Origin: Kineosporia aurantiaca JCM 3230
Lineage (GTDB): Bacteria; Actinomycetota; Actinomycetes; Actinomycetales; Kineosporiaceae
DNA: 64,000 bases
Assembly (NCBI GenBank): GCA_000719025.1
Contig: JODP01000007.1
Location: 186,001-250,000, forward strand
Direction of reading: 5' to 3'
The notes beneath the pieces are model-generated. The model made no database searches, was not told the DNA's origin, and worked only from the letters and a program-made list of their open reading frames with translations. Made by a program: the position numbers and the translations under genes. Positions 1 to 7,492 of this stretch are shown one piece after another; the first letter of the stretch is position 1; the number at the start of each line of letters is the position of its first letter.

Positions 1-620
1 GCCCGCTCGAGGGCCGCGACTTCGACCTGATGCTGATCGGCACCATCGGCTTCGGCGTCATGCTGGAGGCCGCCGCGGTGATCATCTGGGGCGCCACCGG
101 GCGGGCTGTGCCCTCACCGATCGACACCGGCCCGATCATCATCGGCGGCATCCGGATCCGCACCTACAGCCTGGTCGTGCTGGCCGTGGCCGCGCTGGCC
201 ACCATCGCGCTGGTGCTGTTCCTGCAGCGCACCAAGATCGGCGCCGCCATGCAGGCCGTCGCGATGGACCCGGAAGCCGCCACCGCCGTGGGCATTCATG
301 TGGGGCGCAGCAACGCCATCGCTTTCGCCATCGGGGCCGGCCTGGCCGCGCTGGCCGGCGGCCTGGCCGGGCCCCTGCTCTACGTGAACGCCACCCTGGG
401 CGGCACTCTCGGGATCAAGGGCTTCGCCGCCGCGATCCTCGGCGGCTTCGGCAACATCCAGGGTGCGATCCTCGGCGGGCTGGGCATCGGCATCCTCGAC
501 TCCTACGCCGCCGGGCAGTTCGAGGGCTACTCCGAGCTGGTGGTGTTCGTGGTCTTCACCGCGCTGATCATGGTGCGCCCGACCGGCATCTTCGGGGAGA
601 AGACGGTGAACCGAGCATGA
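1..620 (+). CDS. livH: Branched-chain amino acid ABC transporter permease LivH (3' part)
   Basis: The reading frame is open to the left edge, so only the last 205 residues are present and the start lies outside the window. The product is the inner-membrane permease subunit of a LivHMGF-type importer for branched-chain or related amino acids. Several glycine/alanine-rich membrane segments are visible. The cytoplasmic stretch AMDPEAATAVGI (about residues 82-93 of the visible part) is the loop that in this family contacts the ATPase. The tail RPTGIFGEK is typical of Liv permeases. The stop codon overlaps the next start (ATGA at 617-620), so the genes form one translationally coupled operon. The substrate cannot be told from the permease. 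Confidence 0.93.
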   Translation, partial: PLEGRDFDLMLIGTIGFGVMLEAAAVIIWGATGRAVPSPIDTGPIIIGGIRIRTYSLVVLAVAALATIALVLFLQRTKIGAAMQAVAMDPEAATAVGIHVGRSNAIAFAIGAGLAALAGGLAGPLLYVNATLGGTLGIKGFAAAILGGFGNIQGAILGGLGIGILDSYAAGQFEGYSELVVFVVFTALIMVRPTGIFGEKTVNRA

Positions 621-2467
621 AGTACAGGCTTTCCGGCCTGGCTGCCGGTCTCGTCGTCCTGTTCCTGCTGCCCTACCTGCTCGGCCCGTACTCGATGCAC
701 GTCGCCGACGTCACCGTGATCTTCGCCCTGCTGGCCATCGGCCTGGGCCTGGCCCTGGGGATCGCCGGGCAGATCAACCTGGCCCAGGTCGCCTTCTTCG
801 GCATCGGCGCCTACACCGTCGCCATCCTGACCACCGACCGGGGCTGGGGGTTCTGGGCCTCGGCGGTGATCGCGGTGCTCGCCACCGTGCTCTTCGGCCT
901 GGTCGTCGGGCTGCCCGCGCTGCGGGTGCAGTCGCACTACCTCGGCATCGTCACCCTCGGCCTGGCCCTGGCCTTCACCAGCTGGGTGACCAACGCATCG
1001 ATCAGCAAGGGGGCCGAGGGCATCGCCGGCATCCCGGCCCCGCCCTTCCCCGGCCTCGACCTCTACGACCAGTACCTCTACTACTACCTCGAGATCGTCG
1101 TCTTCCTGGCCTGCCTGGCCTTCGCCCTGTTCGTCGTCGGCACCCGCCTGGGACGCCGGATGAAGGCCATGCGGGACGACTCGATCGCCGCCGGCTGTCT
1201 CGGTGCCAACGTGCCGTTCCTGCGCCTGCTCGCGTTCGGCATCGCCAGCGTCTACGGGGGAGTGGCCGGCGTGCTCTACGCCGGGCTGATCCACTACGTC
1301 TCACCCGAGTCGTTCGGCATCTCCACCATGTTCCTGCTCCTGGCCATGGTGATCATCGGCGGGCGGCAGAGCATCTGGGGCTGCGTGATCGGCGCCGTGG
1401 TGCTGTCGCTGGTGCGCGAATGGCTGGTGGACGCCGCGAACTACGCCCAGCTCGGCTACGGCATCGTGGTGGTGCTGGCAGTCGTCTTCGCCCCCACCGG
1501 CCTGGCCGGTGTACCACGGCGATTCGCCCGAAAGTCGACGGACACCGGTCGGGCTACCCTGCGTCCGTTGGCCCTCAACCGGGTAGCCACCGACGACGCG
1601 CTCGCCCAGCCCGGTGCGTCCATTGGTATCGACGCAGTCAAAAAGAACTTTCGCGGCCTTCAGGCTCTGGACGACGTCAGCCTGAGCGTGCAGGCCGGCA
1701 GCATCCGGGGCATCGTCGGGCCGAACGGCTCCGGCAAGACCACCCTGCTCAACGTGCTCAGCGGGCTGTACACCCCGTCCTCCGGTGGATTCACGATGGA
1801 CGACGAACCCCTCGGAGGGTCCCGGCCCGCGAAATTGTCCCACCGCGGCATCGCCCGCACGTTCCAGAACCTGCGCCTGTTCCCCGAACTCACCGTCCAG
1901 CAGAACGTCATGGTCGCTCTGGATCGTTCCCGGTCCCGCGCCACCCTGAGCTATCTCCTGGCTCCGTGGAACGTGTTCGGTGACGAGCGCCGGCTACGGC
2001 GGCGCTCACAGGAGATCCTGGCCGAGTTCGGCATCGCCGAGTACGCCGCCGAACGCCCCGGTGCCCTGCCCTACGGCATCCAGCGCCGGGTCGAACTGGC
2101 CCGGGCCATCGCCGGAAGCCCACGCCTGCTGCTCCTGGACGAACCCGCCGCCGGGCTCAACGGTCAGGAAGTCGGTGAGCTGGCCTCGATCGTCACCGCG
2201 ATCCGCGACACCGGTGTCACCGTGATCCTCGTCGAGCACAACATGGGCCTGGTCATGTCGCTGTGCGACCAGGTCACGGTGATGGCCGGCGGCAAGGTGA
2301 TCGCCGACGGCCCGCCCGCGCAGGTGGTCACCGAACCCGAGGTGATCGAGGCCTATCTGGGCGACGTCTCGCAGGTGGAGGATCTGGTGCCGCCTGCCGA
2401 TCCCGCCAATCCTGCCGATCCTGCCGATTCCGCCGATCCTGTCGATCACGAAGGGCTGAAGGCATGA
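617..2467 (+). CDS. Fused Liv permease-ATPase (LivM-LivG) of branched-chain amino acid importer
   Basis: This 616-residue protein joins two subunits that are usually separate. Residues 1 to about 300 are a LivM permease with many membrane helices and the LivM-type loop RRMKAMRDDSIAAGCLG. After a linker of about 35 residues, residues 335-590 form a LivG ATPase: Walker A GPNGSGKTT near 368-376, the LivG-type signature LPYGIQRRVELARA near 484, and Walker B LLLLDEP near 504. The last 30 residues are a low-complexity Ala-Asp-Pro tail encoded by 9-bp repeats at 2393-2446. The gene overlaps livH and livF by four bases each. The fusion fixes permease to ATPase at 1:1. The substrate is inferred from family only. 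Confidence 0.93.
   Translation: MKYRLSGLAAGLVVLFLLPYLLGPYSMHVADVTVIFALLAIGLGLALGIAGQINLAQVAFFGIGAYTVAILTTDRGWGFWASAVIAVLATVLFGLVVGLPALRVQSHYLGIVTLGLALAFTSWVTNASISKGAEGIAGIPAPPFPGLDLYDQYLYYYLEIVVFLACLAFALFVVGTRLGRRMKAMRDDSIAAGCLGANVPFLRLLAFGIASVYGGVAGVLYAGLIHYVSPESFGISTMFLLLAMVIIGGRQSIWGCVIGAVVLSLVREWLVDAANYAQLGYGIVVVLAVVFAPTGLAGVPRRFARKSTDTGRATLRPLALNRVATDDALAQPGASIGIDAVKKNFRGLQALDDVSLSVQAGSIRGIVGPNGSGKTTLLNVLSGLYTPSSGGFTMDDEPLGGSRPAKLSHRGIARTFQNLRLFPELTVQQNVMVALDRSRSRATLSYLLAPWNVFGDERRLRRRSQEILAEFGIAEYAAERPGALPYGIQRRVELARAIAGSPRLLLLDEPAAGLNGQEVGELASIVTAIRDTGVTVILVEHNMGLVMSLCDQVTVMAGGKVIADGPPAQVVTEPEVIEAYLGDVSQVEDLVPPADPANPADPADSADPVDHEGLKA
2393..2446 (+). repeat. Six tandem 9-bp repeats inside the livM-livG fusion gene
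   Basis: Six units of the pattern CCTGCCGAT run head to tail; units 2, 5 and 6 carry one or two changes. They encode the Pro-Ala-Asp-rich tail of the fused permease-ATPase, so copy-number change would alter the protein length without a frameshift. No function is evident. Confidence 0.85.
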
Positions 2468-3189
2468 AGGTCGTGGAGGCATCCCCCCGGCCCCTGGTCG
2501 TGGAGGACCTGCGGGTGCGGTACGGCGGCGTGGTGGCCGTCGACGGGGTCTCGTTCAGCATCGAACCGGGCCGCTGTCTGGGCATCATCGGGGCCAACGG
2601 GGCCGGCAAGACGTCCACGCTGAAGGCGGTCATGGGCCTGGTCAGCCGGAGCTGCTCGGCCATGATGCTGGGCGACGTGGATCTGGCGAAGGTGCGGTCC
2701 CGGGACGTGGTGCGCCACGGCATCGGGTACGTGCCTGAGGGCCGTCACGTGTTCGGCGGCCTCACCGTGCAGAGCAACCTGGAACTGGGTGCCTACTCCC
2801 AGCGCCGGGTCGATCCGGCCCGGCTGGAGGAGGTTTACACGCTGTTCCCGGTGCTCGCCGAGATGCGCACCCGGCTGGCGGGGGCGCTGTCCGGTGGGCA
2901 GCAGCAGATGCTGGCGATCGGGCGGGCCCTGATGTCCGGGCCGGACCTGCTGATCCTGGACGAGCCGTCGATGGGACTTTCCCCGAAACTGGTCGGCCAG
3001 GTGCTGGAATCGCTCCTGGCGCTGCGCGAGCGGGGGTTGTCGATCCTGCTGGTGGAGCAGAACGCATGGTTGACGTTCGAGGCGACGGAGCGGTGCCTGG
3101 TGATGGAGAACGGGACGGTGGCCTTGGAAGGAGAGTCGTCGCAGCTGCGGCACGATCCGCGGGTCCGGCGGATCTATCTCGGGCTCTAG
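2464..3189 (+). CDS. livF: Branched-chain amino acid ABC transporter ATP-binding protein LivF
   Basis: This is the second ATPase of the Liv importer, 241 residues, a normal LivF length. Motifs in order: Walker A GANGAGKTS (about 43-51), the LivF-type YVPEGRHVFGGLTV, ABC signature LSGGQQQML (about 143), Walker B LLILDEPSMGL, and switch-region LLVEQNA, where Liv proteins have Gln-Asn after Glu. The start is the ATG at 2464 because it overlaps the stop of the fused permease-ATPase (ATGA). The same frame is open further upstream, but that part is only antisense-like coding of the partner gene. It is the last gene of the operon. Cytoplasmic, bound to the permease. Confidence 0.95.
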   Translation: MKVVEASPRPLVVEDLRVRYGGVVAVDGVSFSIEPGRCLGIIGANGAGKTSTLKAVMGLVSRSCSAMMLGDVDLAKVRSRDVVRHGIGYVPEGRHVFGGLTVQSNLELGAYSQRRVDPARLEEVYTLFPVLAEMRTRLAGALSGGQQQMLAIGRALMSGPDLLILDEPSMGLSPKLVGQVLESLLALRERGLSILLVEQNAWLTFEATERCLVMENGTVALEGESSQLRHDPRVRRIYLGL

Positions 3190-3300
3190 CAGCGGCCGAC
3201 GCGCTGTCCGTGAGGCGGTCAGGCCGGTGCGGACAAGATCGTGGCCGGTCCGCCTCCCCCGGGCTGACCCGAGGATGCACGGAACCACCTGGGGCCCGGG

Positions 3301-4080
3301 CTAATCGAGGACGGCTCTCAGCTTCGGGTCCTCCACCAGATGAACCTTGACCGGTACGTCCCCGGTCGGGCTGACCTTGGCCCCGGCCTTGAGGGCCTGT
3401 CGCTTCAGGCGGGCGGGATTCACCGTGGCGCCGGACTTCACCCGGTACAGGACCTGGATGCTGCCGTCGCTCTGCGGGCCGCCCACCGCGGTCGCCACGC
3501 CCGGGTAATCGGACACCGCCCCGAAGATCGTGTTGGACAGCCGCACCAGGGCCCGGGTGGTAAGGGGTGCGCCCCATTGCACCTCGAGCGAAACGGGCGC
3601 CTCGGCCTCGATCCGGTTCAGCAGGGCGGTGCCCGGCTTGCGGGTGAACCTGATCCAGGGCGCGGCGGTGGTGTTCTTCCGCCACGCGGCATCCACGTAC
3701 CCTGAATCGGGATCCGCCTCAAGGTCATTCGCGAGGGTCTCGAACTCCTGCACGCCGTAGAAACGCTGGAGGATCTCGTCGAGCGGCTCGCCTTCCTGCT
3801 CGGCCAGGGTGCCCAGGTCCTCACGCATCCCGTCGCTCAAAGGGGCTACCGGGCCGCGTCCCTCAATCATCACCGACGTGTACCGGTGGGAGGGCTTGCT
3901 GACCACCGGCTCGGCGGAAGGGCTGGAAGAGGCGGAAGGGGCGGGCGGAGTGGTGGGTGGGGCGGACTGTGGCTGAGATGTTTGCTCGGGCTGCGAAGCG
4001 GAGTGCGTGACGGCAGCCGCGGTGCCCAGCACGACGGCGGTGACCGCGGATGCCGCCAGGAGGCTTGCTTGAGCGCGCAC
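3301..4080 (-). CDS. Secreted or membrane-anchored protein of unknown function
   Basis: I do not recognise the family. From the GTG at 4080 the protein has 259 residues. It begins with a short basic stretch, a hydrophobic segment (LLAASAVTAVVLGTAAAV), then a Ser/Pro/Thr-rich spacer of about 35 residues, which is the look of an exported protein with a signal peptide or N-terminal anchor. The rest is a mixed alpha/beta domain with no recognised motif. The GTG has a GGAG box about 7 bases upstream, so I prefer it to an in-frame ATG at 4158 that would put 26 odd residues before the signal. It is divergent from the lipoprotein gene at 4320, with an inverted repeat between them. Confidence 0.7.
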   Translation of the reverse strand: MRAQASLLAASAVTAVVLGTAAAVTHSASQPEQTSQPQSAPPTTPPAPSASSSPSAEPVVSKPSHRYTSVMIEGRGPVAPLSDGMREDLGTLAEQEGEPLDEILQRFYGVQEFETLANDLEADPDSGYVDAAWRKNTTAAPWIRFTRKPGTALLNRIEAEAPVSLEVQWGAPLTTRALVRLSNTIFGAVSDYPGVATAVGGPQSDGSIQVLYRVKSGATVNPARLKRQALKAGAKVSPTGDVPVKVHLVEDPKLRAVLD

Positions 4081-4190
4081 GGTGACTCCAGCCCGGAACG
4101 GTGAGAACGATCGGCTGCCGCTGATTAAACCGTGCCCCTTCTGCGCCGGGGATGACATGGCTGGCGTGTTCGCTCACCCGGACGGACCAC

Positions 4191-4207
4191 GTGAAGAATT
4201 CCTTCAC
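4191..4207. promoter_or_regulatory. Perfect inverted repeat between two divergent exported-protein genes
   Basis: GTGAAG-AATTC-CTTCAC is a perfect 6-bp inverted repeat with a 5-bp centre in the 239-bp gap between the gene starting at 4080 (-) and the lipoprotein at 4320 (+). Its position suits a regulator controlling both directions. No regulator gene lies next to it. Confidence 0.4.
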
Positions 4208-4319
4208 TGGGTTCTCCTAGCGTTCAGAAGAGCCGGTGTGGATGCAAAAGGGGCCTCTGCACCGGTCTCTCCGACGACCGGGCGCAAGGCCCGGTCCCGA
4301 TGGGCAGGAGTTCATCCCG

Positions 4320-4985
4320 ATGGCCGTCCCGAAGCTGATCGTGCGCACCGCCCTGATCGCGGTCACCGCCACCCTGGCGCTGAGCGCCTGCGGCGGTGAC
4401 GATACCGACGACACCGAAGACGTCGCTGCGTCCACGCCCGCAACCGCAACCGCAACCACGACCACGAGCGCTCCGGCGCCGCCCACGACCGAGCCTGAAA
4501 CAGCAGAGCCGGCCGAGGAGACGGAGGCGGCCGATGGCGGGGGTGGGGTGCTCTCCGGCACCCGGCAGGTGGCGATCGTGCCCGTTCCCTCGTTCGAGTC
4601 GGTCCTGGCGCTGGACGCGAAGGGACGCCTGGGCCTGACCGACGGCGAGAGCGACCGGAGCCTGTTCGTGTTCACCCCGAACGGCAAGCGGTTCCAGATC
4701 AAGACCGCGAAGGCCGACTCGGACAGCGGCGAGCCCTCGTGCCTGAGCATCAAGGTCAACGGCAGTGCACCGCTGACCGTAGTGGCGGTCGCGTGCGACG
4801 CGTCCTCGGCCGACCAGCAGTTCGACGTGAGCCCCAAGGGCAAGGCGTACTCGATCGGTAGCCAGTCGGCGTTCCTGCAGGTGGTCAGGGGCGAGGTGAT
4901 CGCCGAGGAGCAGGGGGACGCGCCGCTGCGCACGACGTTCGAGCTGGCCGACAACGGCAAGGCCGGTCTGCCCGCCCTGGACTGA
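4320..4985 (+). CDS. Putative lipoprotein of unknown function
   Basis: The 221-residue product begins with a lipoprotein signal: basic start, hydrophobic core, lipobox LSAC with the cysteine near residue 22, then an acidic Asp/Thr-rich linker and a low-complexity Thr/Ala/Pro/Glu linker to about residue 75. The C-terminal domain (about 80-221) is soluble and has no motif I recognise. Features such as FESVLALDAKGRLGL and an ordered beta pattern suggest a ricin-like or beta-sheet domain, but this is a guess. The ATG at 4320 has GGAG at 4307-4310, which decides the start over an in-frame codon at 4236. Expected to sit on the outer face of the cytoplasmic membrane. Confidence 0.72.
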   Translation: MAVPKLIVRTALIAVTATLALSACGGDDTDDTEDVAASTPATATATTTTSAPAPPTTEPETAEPAEETEAADGGGGVLSGTRQVAIVPVPSFESVLALDAKGRLGLTDGESDRSLFVFTPNGKRFQIKTAKADSDSGEPSCLSIKVNGSAPLTVVAVACDASSADQQFDVSPKGKAYSIGSQSAFLQVVRGEVIAEEQGDAPLRTTFELADNGKAGLPALD

Positions 4986-5037
4986 ACCGAAACCAGGGTT
5001 CAACTCGTCGTCAACAACTGGTGCCTAGCGTCCATAC

Positions 5038-6621
5038 ATGGACAAAGAACAGTTTCGCCGCCTCGCAGCCTACGGCGTGGAGGAGCACTGTGAGCAGTCG
5101 CAGGTGCTGTACAGCTCAGGGGACAGCACTTACGACCTCATCGTGTTGCAGACCGCCACCGTCGACGTCGTGCGCGACGTCCCCGGAGTCGAACCGGAAC
5201 GCCTGATGTACCGGCGGGGGCCGGGGGAGTTCCTGGGTGAGCTGAATCTGCTGACCGGGCAGCACGTCTATGTGACGGCACGCGTGGTCGAGGCCGGGAA
5301 GGTCGTGCGGATTACCCCGGCGAAACTGCGCCGGGTGCTGGCCGAGCAGTCCGACCTGGCAGACATCCTGCTCACCGCGTTCCAGGAGCGACGGGAGATC
5401 CTGCGGGAGGCGGCCGGCAGCTCGCTGGAGATCATCAGTCGCCCCGACGCGGGCGAGACCCTGCGCCTGCGCAGCTATGTGACCCGTTTGCTGCTGCCGC
5501 ACTCCTGGTTTGATGCGACGTCCGCGTCCGGGATCGCCCTGATGGAGTCGGCCGGCATCGGTCCGGAGGATCTGCCGGTGGCGCTGATCGACGGGCAGGT
5601 GCTGCGTGGCGTTACTCCGGGGATGATCGGGGAGGCGCTGGGGCTGGCCTGGCAGGCGGACGGCGCCGATCCGGATCTGGTGGTGGTCGGGGCCGGTCCC
5701 GCCGGTCTGGCGGCGGCGGTCTACGGGGCCTCGGAAGGGCTGTCGACCGTGCTGCTGGACGGCACGGGCCTGGGTGGGCAGGCCGCGACGAGCGCGCGGA
5801 TCGAGAACTACCTGGGCTTTCCCGAGGGGATCAGCGGCGAGAACCTGACCCGGCTGGCGATGGTGCAGGCGCTGAAGTTCGGGGTGCGGATCTCCACGCC
5901 GTGCGAGGTGGTGGGGATCGACCTGTCCGACGAGCAGAAGCCCACGGTCCTGCTGGAGGACGGAACCCGGATCGCGACGCGGGCGGTGATCGCCGCCACC
6001 GGAGCCCGCTACCGGCGTCCCGGCATCGATCGGTGGTCGCAGTTCGAGGAGGCGGGCTGCATTCGTTACGCGGCAACCGAATTGGATGTCCGGGGTTATG
6101 AAGGGACGCCGGTGGCGGTGGTGGGCGGCGCGAACTCGGCCGGGCAGGCGGCGTTGTTCCTGGCCGCCCGCAGCTGCTCGGTCGAGCTGATCGTGCGGGC
6201 CGACGACCTCGAGGCCAAGATGTCGGCCTACCTGGCCGAGCAGATCCGGGTGAACCCGGCGATCCGGGTCCGGACCGGCAGCGCGATCGCCGAGCTGGCG
6301 GGGGAGGAGACCCTGGCCTCGGTCGTGGTCGTGGACCGCGAGGGGCAGCCGGTCCGGCTTGACTGCCGGGGGCTCTTCTGTTTCATCGGGGCCGAGCCGG
6401 CCTCGAGCTGGCTGGACGCGGTGGCCAAGGACAAGGCCGGTTTCGTGCTCACCACCGGTCTGCTCCCGGCCGCCGGTCTGCCGTTCCAGACCAGTGCGGA
6501 ACGGGTCTTCGCGGTGGGGGACCTACGGGCCGGTTCGACCAAGCGGGTGGCCACCGCGGTGGGGGAATGGGCCGGTGCGGTGTCCTCGGTGCACACGGTT
6601 CTGGCCGCCGGCCACCCCTGA
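5038..6621 (+). CDS. Thioredoxin-reductase-like FAD oxidoreductase with N-terminal cNMP-binding domain
   Basis: 527 residues in three parts. Residues 1-115 form a CRP/cNMP-binding-like domain with the cassette GEFLGELNLLTG; the arginine that normally holds the cyclic nucleotide phosphate is absent (QHVYVTA). About 135-205 look like a glutaredoxin/thioredoxin-fold insert. The rest is a two-dinucleotide-domain reductase: FAD motif GAGPAGLAAAVYG near 219, TSARIENYLGFP, NADPH motif VVGGANSAGQ near 360, and a C-terminal AVGDLRAGSTKRVATAVGEW. The redox CxxC of true thioredoxin reductase is missing; the matching position reads IRYAATELD. So it probably transfers electrons to something other than thioredoxin. 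A monocistronic gene ending in a strong hairpin at 6647. Confidence 0.85.
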   Translation: MDKEQFRRLAAYGVEEHCEQSQVLYSSGDSTYDLIVLQTATVDVVRDVPGVEPERLMYRRGPGEFLGELNLLTGQHVYVTARVVEAGKVVRITPAKLRRVLAEQSDLADILLTAFQERREILREAAGSSLEIISRPDAGETLRLRSYVTRLLLPHSWFDATSASGIALMESAGIGPEDLPVALIDGQVLRGVTPGMIGEALGLAWQADGADPDLVVVGAGPAGLAAAVYGASEGLSTVLLDGTGLGGQAATSARIENYLGFPEGISGENLTRLAMVQALKFGVRISTPCEVVGIDLSDEQKPTVLLEDGTRIATRAVIAATGARYRRPGIDRWSQFEEAGCIRYAATELDVRGYEGTPVAVVGGANSAGQAALFLAARSCSVELIVRADDLEAKMSAYLAEQIRVNPAIRVRTGSAIAELAGEETLASVVVVDREGQPVRLDCRGLFCFIGAEPASSWLDAVAKDKAGFVLTTGLLPAAGLPFQTSAERVFAVGDLRAGSTKRVATAVGEWAGAVSSVHTVLAAGHP

Positions 6622-6653
6622 CCGCAAATGCCCCGTGACCGTAAATGCCCCGT
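6620..6653. repeat. Two tandem copies of a 17-bp sequence
   Basis: GACCGCAAATGCCCCGT (6620-6636) is followed directly by the same sequence with one change (6637-6653). The second copy runs into the terminator hairpin. It probably arose by local duplication at the end of the reductase gene. Confidence 0.75.
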
Positions 6654-6673
6654 GGCCGTAGCGGCCACGGGGC
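6647..6673. terminator. Bidirectional hairpin terminator
   Basis: A perfect 12-bp stem (GCCCCGTGGCCG / CGGCCACGGGGC) with a 3-base loop lies between the convergent ends of the reductase (6621) and the esterase (6696). There is no U tract, as is usual in actinomycetes. The position fits termination from both sides. Confidence 0.75.
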
Positions 6674-6695
6674 TCCCCTCCCAAGTGAAGCTGAA

Positions 6696-7409
6696 CTAGA
6701 TCGAGCGGACCGCGTCCAGGATGACCGCGGTGACCTCTTCGGACCGCGACGCGGCGATCGCGTGCGAACCGCCCTCGAGCTCGACCGCGGTGGCACCGAT
6801 CTTCTTGGCCGTGTCCCGCTGGAAGTCCGGGTTGATCGCGTTGTCGGCGCTGCCGAAAACCCACCAGGTAGGAACGTTCCGCCAGGTCGGGGTGACGGCC
6901 AGCGGCTCACCGAGGGCCAGGCCGGAGACCGGGCGCTGGTTCAGGGCCCCGAGCTCGCCCTCACCCTCGGGCAGGTCGGCGCCGAACACGTGCGGGTACT
7001 TGTCGGCCTGGATGGTGAACTCCGGGATCTCGCTGCCCGGGTAGGTCCACGGCTGCAGGGCGGTCAGCAGCTCCGGGTCGGGGTAGGCCGCGGTCGCGCT
7101 CTGGGCGCTCTCGCCCTCGTCCAGACCGAACGCGCCGACCAGGACGAACGCCTTGACGTTGGCGGCCTTGCTGCCGGCGTAGGTGGCGACCGCGCCGCCG
7201 TAGCTGTGACCCACCAGCACCACGTCGCCCTCGGTCTGGGCGATGGCGTTGGCCACGTACTCTCCGTCGAAGGTGAGACCGCGCAACGGGTTGGCGACCG
7301 CCCGCACGTCGACGCCCTCGGCCTGCAGGCGGGCGATGACCCGGCTCCAGGACGAGCCGTCGGCGAAGGCGCCGTGGACGAGCAGGACCGTTGTCGTCGA
7401 AAGGGTCAT
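6696..7409 (-). CDS. Alpha/beta hydrolase (esterase-like)
   Basis: 237 residues from the ATG at 7409. The N-terminus has the oxyanion-region motif HGAFADGSSW, then the nucleophile elbow GHSYGG with Ser69, and the late histidine in EGGSHAIAASR. This pattern matches the compact alpha/beta hydrolases related to plant methyl-salicylate esterases that are common in soil bacteria and often annotated only as alpha/beta hydrolase. The substrate is unknown. The ATG at 7409 is preceded by GGAGAGG at good distance; a GTG at 7427 is possible but would place that box inside the gene. It is cytoplasmic, as no signal peptide is seen. It lies directly downstream of the SARP-like regulator in the same direction. 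Confidence 0.85.
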   Translation of the reverse strand: MTLSTTTVLLVHGAFADGSSWSRVIARLQAEGVDVRAVANPLRGLTFDGEYVANAIAQTEGDVVLVGHSYGGAVATYAGSKAANVKAFVLVGAFGLDEGESAQSATAAYPDPELLTALQPWTYPGSEIPEFTIQADKYPHVFGADLPEGEGELGALNQRPVSGLALGEPLAVTPTWRNVPTWWVFGSADNAINPDFQRDTAKKIGATAVELEGGSHAIAASRSEEVTAVILDAVRSI

Positions 7410-7492
7410 GAGGGGGTACCTCTCCACTGTGAGATTTCCTGAGCGACGGAGCTGACGCTAGGAACTCCCAGTGGAAAATTACTGAAGGGTTG

